DNA from: Flavobacteriaceae bacterium UBA5544 | Lineage (GTDB): Bacteria > Bacteroidota > Bacteroidia > Flavobacteriales > Flavobacteriaceae | Direction of reading: 5' to 3' | Length of the DNA stretch: 20,283 nt | NCBI GenBank assembly: GCA_002426755.1 | Contig: DINI01000005.1 | Coordinates: 38,784-59,066 of the forward strand | Shown here: in pieces, positions 1-6,819 of the stretch | How the letters are laid out: every line of letters begins with the position of its first letter | How positions within the stretch are numbered: the stretch's first letter is position 1 | Translations under genes and position numbers: made by a program | Notes under the pieces: model-generated | Database searches by the model: none | The model's input: only the letters and a program-made list of their open reading frames with translations | Told to the model about the DNA's origin: nothing

Positions 1-11
1 TAAATTCCCAG

Positions 12-96
12 CGGAGAAAGAGGGATTCGAACCCCCGGAGGTGTGACCCTCAACAGTTTTCAAGACTGCCGCATTCGACCACTCTGCCATTTCTCC
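12..96 (-). tRNA. tRNA-Ser (anticodon UGA)
   Basis: Read on the minus strand this folds as a class II tRNA. A perfect 7-bp acceptor stem (GGAGAAA with TTTCTCC) is followed by a D arm with GTGG, an anticodon stem GCAGT/ACTGT around loop CTTGAAA (anticodon UGA, bases 60-62), a long variable arm and a TTCGAAT T-loop. The discriminator is G (base 12) and the 3' CCA is not encoded. The long variable arm and anticodon fix it as serine, reading UCN codons, chiefly UCA. Confidence 0.96.
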
Positions 97-107
97 TTTA
101 GCGGTTG

Positions 108-139
108 CAAATATAAAATGAATTTTTCATTGCTACCAA
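108..139 (-). promoter_or_regulatory. Promoter of tRNA-Ser
   Basis: On the minus strand TATATTTG (115-108) is a perfect match to the Bacteroidota -7 box TAnnTTTG. A TTG (139-137) lies 21 nt upstream in the -33 position. Transcription would start about 5 nt downstream, a few bases before the mature 5' end at 96. Confidence 0.6.
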
Positions 140-197
140 CCTTTTTGATGTTTTTTTATAAAGAATTATTTGTGCACATTATTTCACATTTTCATAT

Positions 198-235
198 AAA
201 AAAAGTTCCTACAATCGTAATTGTAAGAACTTTTT
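198..235 (-). terminator. Terminator of the CsbD gene
   Basis: A hairpin has stem AAAAAGTTC-C-TACAAT (200-215) and its complement 220-235, loop CGTA (216-219) and one C/A mismatch. The A-run at 198-204 gives the U-tract on the minus strand; the T-run at 231-235 makes it potentially bidirectional. It separates the CsbD gene from tRNA-Ser. Confidence 0.8.
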
Positions 236-257
236 CATCGCAATTGGTTTTTTAATT

Positions 258-443
258 TTACCAATTATCGATTTCTTTTTTTAATTCTTCTTTAGACTTT
301 CCATAACGCTCTTGCACTTTTCCTGCAAGTTTGTCAAAGTTGCCTTCTGCTTCGGTGTATTCATCATCGGTAATTTTACCATATTTCTTTTTAAATTCAC
401 CTTTGATTTGTTTCCATTTTCCTTCTAATGTGTCAGAATTCAT
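258..443 (-). CDS. CsbD family stress-response protein
   Basis: This is a 61-residue, highly charged, soluble protein. It has the two-part CsbD pattern: an N-terminal block (EGKWKQIKGEFKKKYGKI, about residues 7-24) and a second copy-like block (AEGNFDKLAGKVQERYGKS, about 32-50) with the usual G-K-x-Q spacing. Length is normal for CsbD proteins. Family members are strongly induced by general stress (sigma-B in Bacillus, osmotic and stationary-phase stress elsewhere), but no biochemical activity is established. The gene stands alone, with a -7-like box upstream and a hairpin terminator just after the stop. The family call is firm; the role in this organism is inferred. Confidence 0.92.
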   Translation of the reverse strand: MNSDTLEGKWKQIKGEFKKKYGKITDDEYTEAEGNFDKLAGKVQERYGKSKEELKKEIDNW

Positions 444-479
444 AATATAATGTTTTTAGAGTTAAACTTCATTGTTTAT

Positions 480-487
480 CAAATGTA
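480..487 (-). promoter_or_regulatory. -7 box upstream of the CsbD gene
   Basis: Minus-strand TACATTTG (487-480) matches TAnnTTTG exactly, about 37 nt before the start codon. No good -33 TTTG lies at the canonical distance, so strength and sigma factor are open. Confidence 0.45.
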
Positions 488-625
488 GTCCAATCCCTCA
501 AGGAATAATGTCTCAAAAAAATCCTATATTGACTCAAAACATTATTTAATAAACCTTTAACATTCATTCGTTTTCATTAATTTGGATATTGATTTTTTTT
601 CGGCATAATTAATGCTTATAACTTG

Positions 626-633
626 TATCTTTG
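626..633 (+). promoter_or_regulatory. -7 box upstream of the DUF3108 gene
   Basis: TATCTTTG matches TAnnTTTG exactly and ends 17 nt before the ATG at 651. The -33 position (about 600) lacks TTTG, so the promoter is only partly supported. Confidence 0.5.
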
Positions 634-650
634 ACAGCAAATTTTAAAAC

Positions 651-1415
651 ATGAAGCATTTTTTTACATTTATAATTTTCTTCCTTGTAATTTCTGCCAA
701 CGCCCAAAACACGGCTATAGGCGTAAATGAAAAGTTAACGTTTTCCGCTTCTTACAACATGTCAGGTTTGCTTACTGAAATTGCGCAAGTAACCATGGAA
801 ACGAGTGAAGTGAAGACGTCCAATGCCAAGCTTCTTAAGCTCAAATGTTCGGCAGCCACTTATTCTAGCTTTGACAATTATTTTAAAATAAGGGATTTGT
901 ATGAAAGTTATGTGAGTCCTACCACATTAGTTCCTTATTTATATAAGCGAGATATCAATGAAGGAAACTATTTTAAATTTGAACAATACAAATACAATCG
1001 GAAAGCTAACACCGTTAGTAGTACGATGCGAAAGAAAAATACAGAGCAGAATACCACTGTAAAAATTGGCTCAAATACTAGAGATATTGTTTCTACTATT
1101 TACCATATCAGAAATCTGGATATTAGCCAGGCATCTCCAGGTGATTCGCAGAGCTTTACTTTTCTGTTTGATAATGAGGAATTGATTATTAATGTAAAAT
1201 ACTTGAGAAAAGAAACCATCAACACCAATCTTGGTAAAAAGGAATGTTACAAATTGGCGGTAAGTCTAAAAAACGATGACGCTCTCAAGGGCTCAAATGA
1301 AAATCTTTTGTGGTTGACAGCGGATGGCAATAAGTTGCCCGTATATGCCAAGTTCAAAATTGCTGTAGGTACTGGCGAGTTAAAATTAAAATCGGCTAAA
1401 GGCTTAAAAAACTAA
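651..1415 (+). CDS. DUF3108 domain-containing exported protein
   Basis: The 254-residue protein begins with a classical signal peptide: MKH, a hydrophobic core FFTFIIFFLVIS, then an ANA-QN cleavage region near residue 18. The mature part is a beta-rich domain of the DUF3108 type, with the typical early 'G...LTFSASY' stretch, a central TRDIVSTIYHIRNLD segment and a late 'ECYKLAVSL' to 'LWLTADGNKLPV' region. DUF3108 proteins are periplasmic or outer-membrane-associated and have no proven function. The stop is 4 nt from the next gene, so the two are probably one transcript ending at the hairpin at 1829. Family assignment is from remembered pattern, not a profile search. Confidence 0.88.
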   Translation: MKHFFTFIIFFLVISANAQNTAIGVNEKLTFSASYNMSGLLTEIAQVTMETSEVKTSNAKLLKLKCSAATYSSFDNYFKIRDLYESYVSPTTLVPYLYKRDINEGNYFKFEQYKYNRKANTVSSTMRKKNTEQNTTVKIGSNTRDIVSTIYHIRNLDISQASPGDSQSFTFLFDNEELIINVKYLRKETINTNLGKKECYKLAVSLKNDDALKGSNENLLWLTADGNKLPVYAKFKIAVGTGELKLKSAKGLKN

Positions 1416-1419
1416 TATT

Positions 1420-1800
1420 ATGAGACGATTATTTATCATTCTTGGCTTTATTGCCTCTATTCTTGCGGTTATCCTTTCGGTAACACCACTTTCAAAAATA
1501 TCCTATATTCCAGCTATTGCGGCACTCATCTTCGGTGGAATCGCCTTTTATTTGTCAAGAGAAAAACAATATCCAAAAAAATCGATACAACTTATTTTTA
1601 TGTTGACCATTATTTCGTTGATAATAACAACTTATAAAGCTGTTTTTAACGTTGTGGAAGTTGGAAATGTTGAAGGTTTGGAATTAAAAGAAAAAGAATC
1701 GGAAGAAAAAGCCATTAAAGAATTGGAAGGTCTTGATCTGGAAGAATTTGAATCTGATCTTGAAAACACCAACGATTTAAACAATCAGGATTCTATTTAA
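1420..1800 (+). CDS. Small membrane protein with acidic tail, unknown function
   Basis: The 126-residue protein has three hydrophobic segments (about residues 4-24, 27-46 and 55-76), with a Lys/Arg-rich loop between the second and third (REKQYPKK). The last about 45 residues form a strongly acidic, Glu/Asp/Asn-rich soluble tail. I recognise no motif and assign no function. It starts 4 nt after the DUF3108 stop and is followed directly by a terminator, so it is the second gene of a two-gene operon; a shared envelope role is inference. Confidence 0.8.
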   Translation: MRRLFIILGFIASILAVILSVTPLSKISYIPAIAALIFGGIAFYLSREKQYPKKSIQLIFMLTIISLIITTYKAVFNVVEVGNVEGLELKEKESEEKAIKELEGLDLEEFESDLENTNDLNNQDSI

Positions 1801-1828
1801 TAATCCTAAAATATCATTATTTAAATTT

Positions 1829-1857
1829 AAGGGAATTTCGGTATTCCCTTTTTTTTT
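1829..1857 (+). terminator. Terminator of the DUF3108 operon
   Basis: Stem AAGGGAAT (1829-1836), loop TTCGGT, and complementary arm ATTCCCTT (1843-1850) run into a T-tract to 1857. This is a classical intrinsic terminator 28 nt after the stop codon. Confidence 0.9.
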
Positions 1858-1889
1858 GTTTTATTTGACTGAAATATAGTGCATTATTT

Positions 1890-2924
1890 ATGAAGGTATT
1901 ATTGGTTGCTTCAGCATTAACAATTGTTGGAGCCTGTGCTCACAAACGACATAGTGAAAAACTAGAAGATGTAAAAAATAGCATCCAGTTTGAACAGGAA
2001 AATAAGGTTATTGAGTTTGCAAATACCATAACTGCCAAAGAGCTCAAAGGTTTTGTTTATGAACTTTCTTCCAATGAGAATAGCGGGCGTAAAACTGGTA
2101 CATTCGGTCATAATAGAGCCTGTAAATTCATAAAGGATTATTATATCGGTAAAGATATCGCTTCACCTTTGGGAGGGGATAACTATTATCAGCCAATTCC
2201 AAAATCCTTCTTTTCAAAAGATTTCAATAGTTCACAAAATGTAGTGGCATATATCAAAGGTTCTGAATTTCCTGATGAGGTTCTGGTGATTTCCGCACAT
2301 TCTGACCATTTAGGAATCACAGATAGCTTGGTCAACCCTGGAGCTGATGATAATGGTTCAGGCACTTCTGCAATCATGGAAATTGCGGAAGCTTTTAAGA
2401 CCGCAGAACAACAAGGTTTTGGGCCGAAACGCAGTATTTTGTTTTTACATCTTACAGGTGAAGAAGAAGGGCTTTATGGTTCAAGATATTATATAGAACA
2501 TCCAATTTTTTCACTTAACAATACCATTGCCAACCTAAACATAGATATGATAGGACGGGTAGATGAGCGGCACAAAGACAATCCGAATTATATTTATCTT
2601 ATCGGTTCCAACCGAATTAGCACCGAGTTGCATTACATTTCAGAAGAAGCCAATAGAGAATTCACCCATTTGGAACTAGATTATAAATACAATGAAGAGA
2701 ATGACCCAAATCGCTATTATTACCGATCAGACCACTATAATTTTGCACAATATGGCATTCCGGTCATTTTCTATTTTAATGGAGAACATGAAGATTACCA
2801 CAAGCCGACCGACACTCCAGACAAAATCAATTATGAAATGTTGGAAAAACGTACGAAACTCATTTTCGCAACCGCATGGTACATCGTGAACGGTAAAACC
2901 AAATTGAACCCAGAGACCATTTGA
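1890..2924 (+). CDS. M28 family zinc peptidase, lipoprotein, no PA-domain insert
   Basis: The protein has 344 residues. The N-terminus has a short hydrophobic run and a lipobox ending V-G-A-C16, so it is probably a lipidated envelope protein. The co-catalytic zinc site of M28 aminopeptidases is complete: H137 (SAHSDH), D153 (GADDNGSG), catalytic E191 with ligand E192 (GEEEG), D219 (NIDMIGR) and H304 (YHKPTDT). Family knowledge predicts removal of N-terminal amino acids or dipeptides in the periplasm or at the cell surface; the specificity cannot be read. It is a close paralogue of the next gene but has nothing matching about 170 residues of it, between the N-terminal helix region and the catalytic domain (PA-domain position). 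The start is fixed by the lipobox. No clear promoter is seen in the short gap after the preceding terminator. Confidence 0.94.
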   Translation: MKVLLVASALTIVGACAHKRHSEKLEDVKNSIQFEQENKVIEFANTITAKELKGFVYELSSNENSGRKTGTFGHNRACKFIKDYYIGKDIASPLGGDNYYQPIPKSFFSKDFNSSQNVVAYIKGSEFPDEVLVISAHSDHLGITDSLVNPGADDNGSGTSAIMEIAEAFKTAEQQGFGPKRSILFLHLTGEEEGLYGSRYYIEHPIFSLNNTIANLNIDMIGRVDERHKDNPNYIYLIGSNRISTELHYISEEANREFTHLELDYKYNEENDPNRYYYRSDHYNFAQYGIPVIFYFNGEHEDYHKPTDTPDKINYEMLEKRTKLIFATAWYIVNGKTKLNPETI

Positions 2925-2972
2925 TTTAGTTAAAGTGTGTTAAAAGAACCTCTTTCAGAAGCACATATTTAG

Positions 2973-2980
2973 TATTTTTG
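2973..2980 (+). promoter_or_regulatory. -7 box upstream of the second M28 gene
   Basis: TATTTTTG matches TAnnTTTG exactly and lies 28 nt before the ATG at 3009. A TTTC at 2953-2956 is the only -33-like sequence, at a short 16-nt spacing. It suggests the second peptidase can be transcribed independently of the first. Confidence 0.5.
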
Positions 2981-3008
2981 CATTCTTTAACCATTAATAG
3001 CATTTTTA

Positions 3009-4607
3009 ATGAAAAAATCACTCCTATTCGTTGGTGTTACATTCTTACTTTTGAGCTGTGGAAGTAACAAAACCAAAACTACTACAACTTCAACTACTAT
3101 TGACCAAAAAGTCACAAAGGATGTTGATCCAACACCATATGCAACCACCATCACTTCCTCAGAGTTAAAAGAGATGCTTTATACGTATGCTTCTGACGAA
3201 TTTGAAGGTAGAAACACAGGTGATAAAGGGCAAAAAATGGCTGTTGAATATTTAAAGGATAAATATGTATCCATGGGTATTCCATCAGCACTACCTAATA
3301 ACAATTATTTTCAAGATGTTCCATTAGAGAAACAAAAATCTCCAGAGGTGACCTTATCATTAAATGGCAAGTCTTTTGTTAAAAATGAAGATTTTGTAGT
3401 GTATGGTTCGTCAAGTTCCCAAAATTTCACTGCTGATGAAATTGTGTATGTGGGTTATGGTATTGATAGTAATAACTATTCTGATTATACAAATCTAGAT
3501 GTGAAAGGCAAAATTGTTCTAGTGAAAGAAGGAGAACCAAAAGACAATGCAGGTATTTATACTGTTACAGGTACTACCGAAGCAAGCAAATGGTCTAACG
3601 GACGCCAAGCGCTTACTTCTAAACGTGACGCAGCTAAAGACAGAGGTGCTAAAGCTGTGTTCTTAATGGACTCTGGTATGTTTGCTAGATATTTACCTTA
3701 TTTTAAATCACAGGATGAATCTGGTACTGCTGGAAGAATTTCTTTGGAGAACAATACACCAGAAATGATCACCTTCCTTGTGAGCGATGCGATGGGTAAG
3801 ATATTATTCAATAAAATCAATGAAGATACCAAACCTCAAATTGTTACTACCAAACTTTCTGTTGATGTAGTAAGCAGATCGGAAAAATTAGTTTCGGAAA
3901 ATGTCGCAGCGTTTATAAAAGGCTCTGAAAAACCAGATGAGATTATTGTGATTTCTGCACATTTGGACCATGAAGGTATTAAAAATGGTGAAGTTTACAA
4001 TGGAGCCGATGATGATGGATCCGGGACTGTCGCTATATTGGAAGTTGCCCAAGCATTTAAAAAGGCCGTTGATGAAGGCTACACTCCAAAACGTTCCATT
4101 TTGTTTTTACACGTGACTGGTGAAGAAAAAGGTCTTCTTGGATCAAGATATTATACTGACATCAATCCTATTTTTCCTTTAGAGAATACCGTTGTTGATC
4201 TCAATATGGATATGATTGGTCGTGTGGACGCGAAGCACGAAAATGACAGAAATTATGTTTATATCATAGGTTCTGATATGTTGAGCACAGAACTACACAC
4301 CATTTCTGAAGAAACTAACAAAAAATACACGAACATCACTTTAGATTACACTTACAATAACGATACGGATCCTAATCGTTATTATTACCGTTCTGACCAT
4401 TACAATTTTGCAAAAAACAACATCCCTGTCATTTTCTATTACAATGGAACTCATGACGATTATCACAAACCGACTGATACACCAGATAAAATACAGTACG
4501 ATTTGTTGGAAACAAGAGCACGCTTGGTGTTCTACACAGCTTGGAATTTGGCCAATAGACCAAACAGGATTATTGCTGATAAAGCAGTTGAAAAAGCCAC
4601 AAATTAA
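3009..4607 (+). CDS. M28 family zinc peptidase with PA-like insert, lipoprotein
   Basis: The protein has 532 residues. The lipoprotein signal (hydrophobic core, LLSC17, then GSN) is followed by a Thr/Lys-rich linker. Residues about 110-285 include 'VGYGI....YSDYTNLDVKGKIVLV', typical of a protease-associated (PA) domain. The M28 domain at about 295-515 keeps every zinc ligand: H318 (SAHLDH), D334 (GADDDGSG), E372/E373 (GEEKG), D401 (NMDMIGR) and H486 (YHKPTDT). Length and order match the common bacteroidotal PA-M28 lipoproteins, expected to act as aminopeptidases outside the inner membrane. Outside the insert it aligns almost residue for residue with the preceding gene (shared strings RYYYRSDHYNFA, YHKPTDTPDKI), so the two arose by tandem duplication. 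A strong hairpin terminator follows. Confidence 0.95.
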   Translation: MKKSLLFVGVTFLLLSCGSNKTKTTTTSTTIDQKVTKDVDPTPYATTITSSELKEMLYTYASDEFEGRNTGDKGQKMAVEYLKDKYVSMGIPSALPNNNYFQDVPLEKQKSPEVTLSLNGKSFVKNEDFVVYGSSSSQNFTADEIVYVGYGIDSNNYSDYTNLDVKGKIVLVKEGEPKDNAGIYTVTGTTEASKWSNGRQALTSKRDAAKDRGAKAVFLMDSGMFARYLPYFKSQDESGTAGRISLENNTPEMITFLVSDAMGKILFNKINEDTKPQIVTTKLSVDVVSRSEKLVSENVAAFIKGSEKPDEIIVISAHLDHEGIKNGEVYNGADDDGSGTVAILEVAQAFKKAVDEGYTPKRSILFLHVTGEEKGLLGSRYYTDINPIFPLENTVVDLNMDMIGRVDAKHENDRNYVYIIGSDMLSTELHTISEETNKKYTNITLDYTYNNDTDPNRYYYRSDHYNFAKNNIPVIFYYNGTHDDYHKPTDTPDKIQYDLLETRARLVFYTAWNLANRPNRIIADKAVEKATN

Positions 4608-4625
4608 AGTTCAAATCTTTTATAT

Positions 4626-4664
4626 AAAAAATGTCTTTCAAAATACAGAAAGGCATTTTTTTTT
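4626..4664 (+). terminator. Terminator after the M28 pair
   Basis: The arm AAAAAATGTCTTTC (4626-4639) pairs with GAAAGGCATTTTTT (4648-4661) with one G-U wobble and an 8-nt loop, followed by a T-run. It lies about 18 nt after the stop codon at 4607. Confidence 0.9.
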
Positions 4665-4703
4665 CTCTTTAAAATTGAAGGATTGTTAAAACTTTCAAAA
4701 CTT

Positions 4704-4736
4704 TATTGTTTAGTTTCTATCCATTGCTTATCTTTA
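4704..4736 (+). promoter_or_regulatory. Degenerate promoter of the TPP riboswitch
   Basis: TTG (4706-4708) is followed after exactly 20 nt by TATCTTTA (4729-4736), a 5-of-6 match to the fixed bases of TAnnTTTG (last G is A). Predicted transcription would start around 4741, the first base of the riboswitch P1 stem. Confidence 0.5.
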
Positions 4737-4740
4737 TAAG

Positions 4741-4817
4741 TGTATTGGGGTGCTGATCAAAGTGGCTGAGAATATACCCATTGTACTGTCTCGGATAATA
4801 CCGAGCAAAGGAATACA
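4741..4817 (+). ncRNA. TPP (THI-box) riboswitch aptamer, no gene downstream
   Basis: The thiamin pyrophosphate aptamer is recognisable by its conserved core. P1 is TGTATT (4741-4746) with AATACA (4812-4817), perfect. P2 is GGGT (4748-4751) with ACCC (4776-4779). The pyrimidine-sensor loop is CTGAGA (4766-4771). P5 is CTCGG/CCGAG (4790-4794/4801-4805) closed by ATAATA. Some parts look worn: P3 (4753-4765) is barely paired, P4 has an A/G mismatch, and the usual AGGGAA in the 3' core is AGGAA. TPP riboswitches turn off thiamin synthesis or uptake genes. Here a terminator follows and then only a tRNA on the other strand, so there is no target gene in sight. Confidence 0.87.
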
Positions 4818-4822
4818 ACAAG

Positions 4823-4868
4823 CAAAGGGAACAGACGATTTTATAATTGTTGTTCCCTTTGTTAGTTT
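4823..4868 (+). terminator. Terminator following the TPP riboswitch
   Basis: CAAAGGGAACA (4823-4833) pairs perfectly over 11 bp with 4851-4861; the apical part can extend the helix. A U-rich but interrupted tract follows (TTTGTTAGTTT). Its 5' arm GCAAAGGGAA (4822-4831) nearly repeats the aptamer's GCAAAGGAA (4805-4813), so the 3' arm could pair with either; this is a possible expression-platform switch. Confidence 0.75.
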
Positions 4869-5002
4869 ATAAATTTTGATTGTAATCACAAAAAATTCTC
4901 TCCGTCAATAGAAATTTTGAATTCTAGGTATAAAATCCAGATTTCTTTTGCTTTGCTCGGCAACGGCTTTTCGTCCTACACCCTATTTTTAGTTCAAGCC
5001 AC
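4869..5002. other. Gap with nothing recognisable
   Basis: Between the riboswitch terminator and the tRNA-His terminator there is no open reading frame, repeat or RNA structure that I can support. If a thiamin gene once followed the riboswitch, no readable coding remnant is left here. Confidence 0.6.
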
Positions 5003-5034
5003 AAAAAAAGTCCTCAAATTTCTTTGAAGACTTT
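5003..5034 (-). terminator. Terminator of tRNA-His
   Basis: AAAGTC-C-TCAAA (5007-5018) pairs with TTTGA-A-GACTTT (5023-5034) with one C/A mismatch and a 4-nt loop. The A-run 5003-5009 gives the minus-strand U-tract. The design is the same as the hairpin at 198-235. Confidence 0.8.
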
Positions 5035-5041
5035 AGTTCTG

Positions 5042-5116
5042 GGTGGAAGACCGGGCTCGAACCGGCGACCCTCGGTACCACAAACCGATGCTCTAACCAA
5101 CTGAGCTACAACCACC
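5042..5116 (-). tRNA. tRNA-His (anticodon GUG)
   Basis: On the minus strand: an extra G at -1 (base 5116) opposite C73, the hallmark of histidine tRNA; D arm GCTC..GAGC; anticodon stem TCGGT/ACCGA with loop TTGTGGT (anticodon GUG); and T-loop TTCGAGC. CCA is not encoded. In the acceptor stem GTGGTTG faces CTTCCAC, so positions 5-68 and 6-67 are U-U oppositions while the outer and inner pairs are intact. Confidence 0.95.
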
Positions 5117-5143
5117 ATGTAGCTGCATTTTTAAATGCGTGTG

Positions 5144-5174
5144 CAAATGTAATTTATTTAAGAGTTATTGCAAA
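5144..5174 (-). promoter_or_regulatory. Promoter of tRNA-His
   Basis: Minus-strand TTTG (5174-5171), 19 nt, then TACATTTG (5151-5144): a full consensus Bacteroidota promoter. The predicted start is about 20 nt before the mature 5' end; the short leader contains GCATTT/AAATGC (5125-5138), which could form a small hairpin. Confidence 0.75.
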
Positions 5175-5192
5175 GATTTTTTTTGAAAAAAA

Positions 5193-5909
5193 TCAAATTA
5201 AATCAAACAGGCTATCCACACCCGTGTAACGTTCTACCGTAAAGCCTTCTCCGTATTCTACACCAATGATACGCCCTAAGTCTCTGGCTCGATATTCAAC
5301 ACTGTCTGTAAAATTCTTGCTGGAAATGGGAGTCTCTGGAAGTTTGCTATTAGGATTGTAAAATTGAGTTTGATACGCCAATACCGCTTTTAATTTTGTG
5401 TCTATGAAACCTGTAACATCTACAACAACATCGGGTTCTATGTTTTTCCATTGAATGAAATGGTACACGTGTTTTGGTCGCCATTGTTGTTGGGAGTTAC
5501 CTCCTATTTCCGTTTCTATTTTCATCAAACCACTTAAGAAACAGGCATCACTTACCAATTGACTTCCTTTACCGTGGTCAATATGTCGATCTTCGATGGC
5601 ATTACATAGGACGATTTCTGGCTGATATTTACGTATCATTTTGATGACTTCCAATTGGTGCTGTTTATTATTCACAAAAAAACCGTCAGCAAATTCCAAA
5701 TTCTCTCTAACCGCAACTCCTAATATTTTGGCCGCAGCCTTGGCTTCCTCATCCCTTGTTTCAGCAGTACCACGTGTGCCCAATTCGCCTCGTGTCAAAT
5801 CGATAATGCCTACTTTCTTCCCTTTTTGTATTTCTTTTGCAATGGTTGCTCCGCATCCTAATTCCACATCATCAGGATGTGCACCAATTGCTAGTATATC
5901 TAATTTCAT
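5193..5909 (-). CDS. bshB1: BshB1, bacillithiol biosynthesis deacetylase
   Basis: This is an N-acetyl-alpha-D-glucosaminyl L-malate deacetylase. It removes acetate to give GlcN-malate, the second step of bacillithiol synthesis in the cytosol. The start is taken at ATG 5909 (MKLDILAIGAHPDD), giving 238 residues, the normal length; an earlier ATG at 5933 would sit inside the upstream gene. The zinc site of the LmbE/PIG-L family is present: H11 and D14 in AHPDD, and H112 in DRHIDHGK. A 'GELGTRG' substrate-loop motif at about 41-47 is typical of BshB. The start is 1 nt after the rlmF stop, so the genes are translationally coupled. BshA and BshC are not in the window. The low-molecular-weight thiol supports resistance to oxidants, electrophiles and metals. 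Confidence 0.93.
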   Translation of the reverse strand: MKLDILAIGAHPDDVELGCGATIAKEIQKGKKVGIIDLTRGELGTRGTAETRDEEAKAAAKILGVAVRENLEFADGFFVNNKQHQLEVIKMIRKYQPEIVLCNAIEDRHIDHGKGSQLVSDACFLSGLMKIETEIGGNSQQQWRPKHVYHFIQWKNIEPDVVVDVTGFIDTKLKAVLAYQTQFYNPNSKLPETPISSKNFTDSVEYRARDLGRIIGVEYGEGFTVERYTGVDSLFDLI

Positions 5910-5910
5910 T

Positions 5911-6807
5911 TTAATTATTTTTAATCCATTCATTCTGTTCAGCGATTGACAAAAATGTCCACGCCACCACTCTACTTACTTTATTGCCATGTATCATATC
6001 CAATATCTGTACATCTGTAGCTCCTAACTTTAATAAAGATGCTTTCATAGATTTCACATGGCTGATATTAGATACCAAACATGTAAACCAAAGGCACTGT
6101 TGTTTATAGTGTGAGCTTTCATATAAATAATTATGTACAAAAGCTTTTTCTCCTCCCTTATAACTTAACTCTTTAGCTGTTCCACTGAAGTTCCTTACGA
6201 CTTTATCGCCTTGTTTGCCCAGACCTTTCCATTTGGTTCTAGATGCCTCTTGTGCTTCTTCATCATTTTTATAAAAAGGGGGATTACACATACTGGCAGC
6301 AAACCTATCTTCAGGTTTCATAATACCTTTCAAAATTTGCATTTCTTCTGTTTGAAAACGTAACTCTACGCTACTTTTCAAGCCATTTTTGTCAATAATG
6401 GTCTGTGCTGCTTGCAACGAACGCTTTTCAATATCTGTTCCTACGAACTTCCAATTATAAATAGCATTTCCAAGCAACGGATAAATGCACGATGCTCCAG
6501 TTCCTATATCTAATATTTTGATATTTGACATTACATTACTTCTTCTTAAATGCTCCGCCAAATGGTGAATGTAATCTGCCCTGCTGGGAATCGGAGGACA
6601 CAGGTTTGCATCAGGGAATTCCCAAAAGGTGACGTTGTAATGATGAAACAATATAGCCTTGTTTAATGTCCTTACTGCTTCGGGATTTGCAAAATCTATG
6701 GTTTGAGTACTATAATCATTCTCAAAAACGAATGGTTTTAACGTTTCACAAGCTTTCGTTAATTTATCAAAATCATACTTATTGTTATGAAGACTGTTTT
6801 TGTGCAA
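5911..6807 (-). CDS. rlmF: RlmF, 23S rRNA adenine-1618 N6-methyltransferase
   Basis: The enzyme methylates A1618 of 23S rRNA using SAM. The 298-residue length is normal. Visible landmarks are the N-terminal LHNNKYDF and DFANPEAVRTLNKA blocks shared with E. coli RlmF (YbiN), the SAM-binding ILDIGTGASCIYP (about 98-110), and the catalytic CNPPFY (NPPF 175-178) of adenine-N6 methylases. The start is unusual. The reading frame has an in-frame stop at 6820-6822 (the stop of the gene before it), and there is no ATG for about 90 codons, so a TTG at 6807 is the best start; it gives an N-terminus that aligns with the family. It lies 12 nt after the TMEM175-like gene and 1 nt before bshB1. Confidence 0.93.
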   Translation of the reverse strand: MHKNSLHNNKYDFDKLTKACETLKPFVFENDYSTQTIDFANPEAVRTLNKAILFHHYNVTFWEFPDANLCPPIPSRADYIHHLAEHLRRSNVMSNIKILDIGTGASCIYPLLGNAIYNWKFVGTDIEKRSLQAAQTIIDKNGLKSSVELRFQTEEMQILKGIMKPEDRFAASMCNPPFYKNDEEAQEASRTKWKGLGKQGDKVVRNFSGTAKELSYKGGEKAFVHNYLYESSHYKQQCLWFTCLVSNISHVKSMKASLLKLGATDVQILDMIHGNKVSRVVAWTFLSIAEQNEWIKNN

Positions 6808-6819
6808 ACTTATGTTTTG

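Noticed and set aside
5175..5194. Inverted repeat of T-run and A-run at the bshB1 stop, a possible terminator
   Set aside because: The stem is almost only A-T with practically no loop, and on the minus strand the U-run comes first, so it does not have the form of an intrinsic terminator.
5910..5933. ATG at 5933 as the start of bshB1
   Set aside because: It lies inside the 3' end of rlmF and adds eight residues before the conserved MKLDILAIGAHPDD opening; the ATG at 5909 is better.
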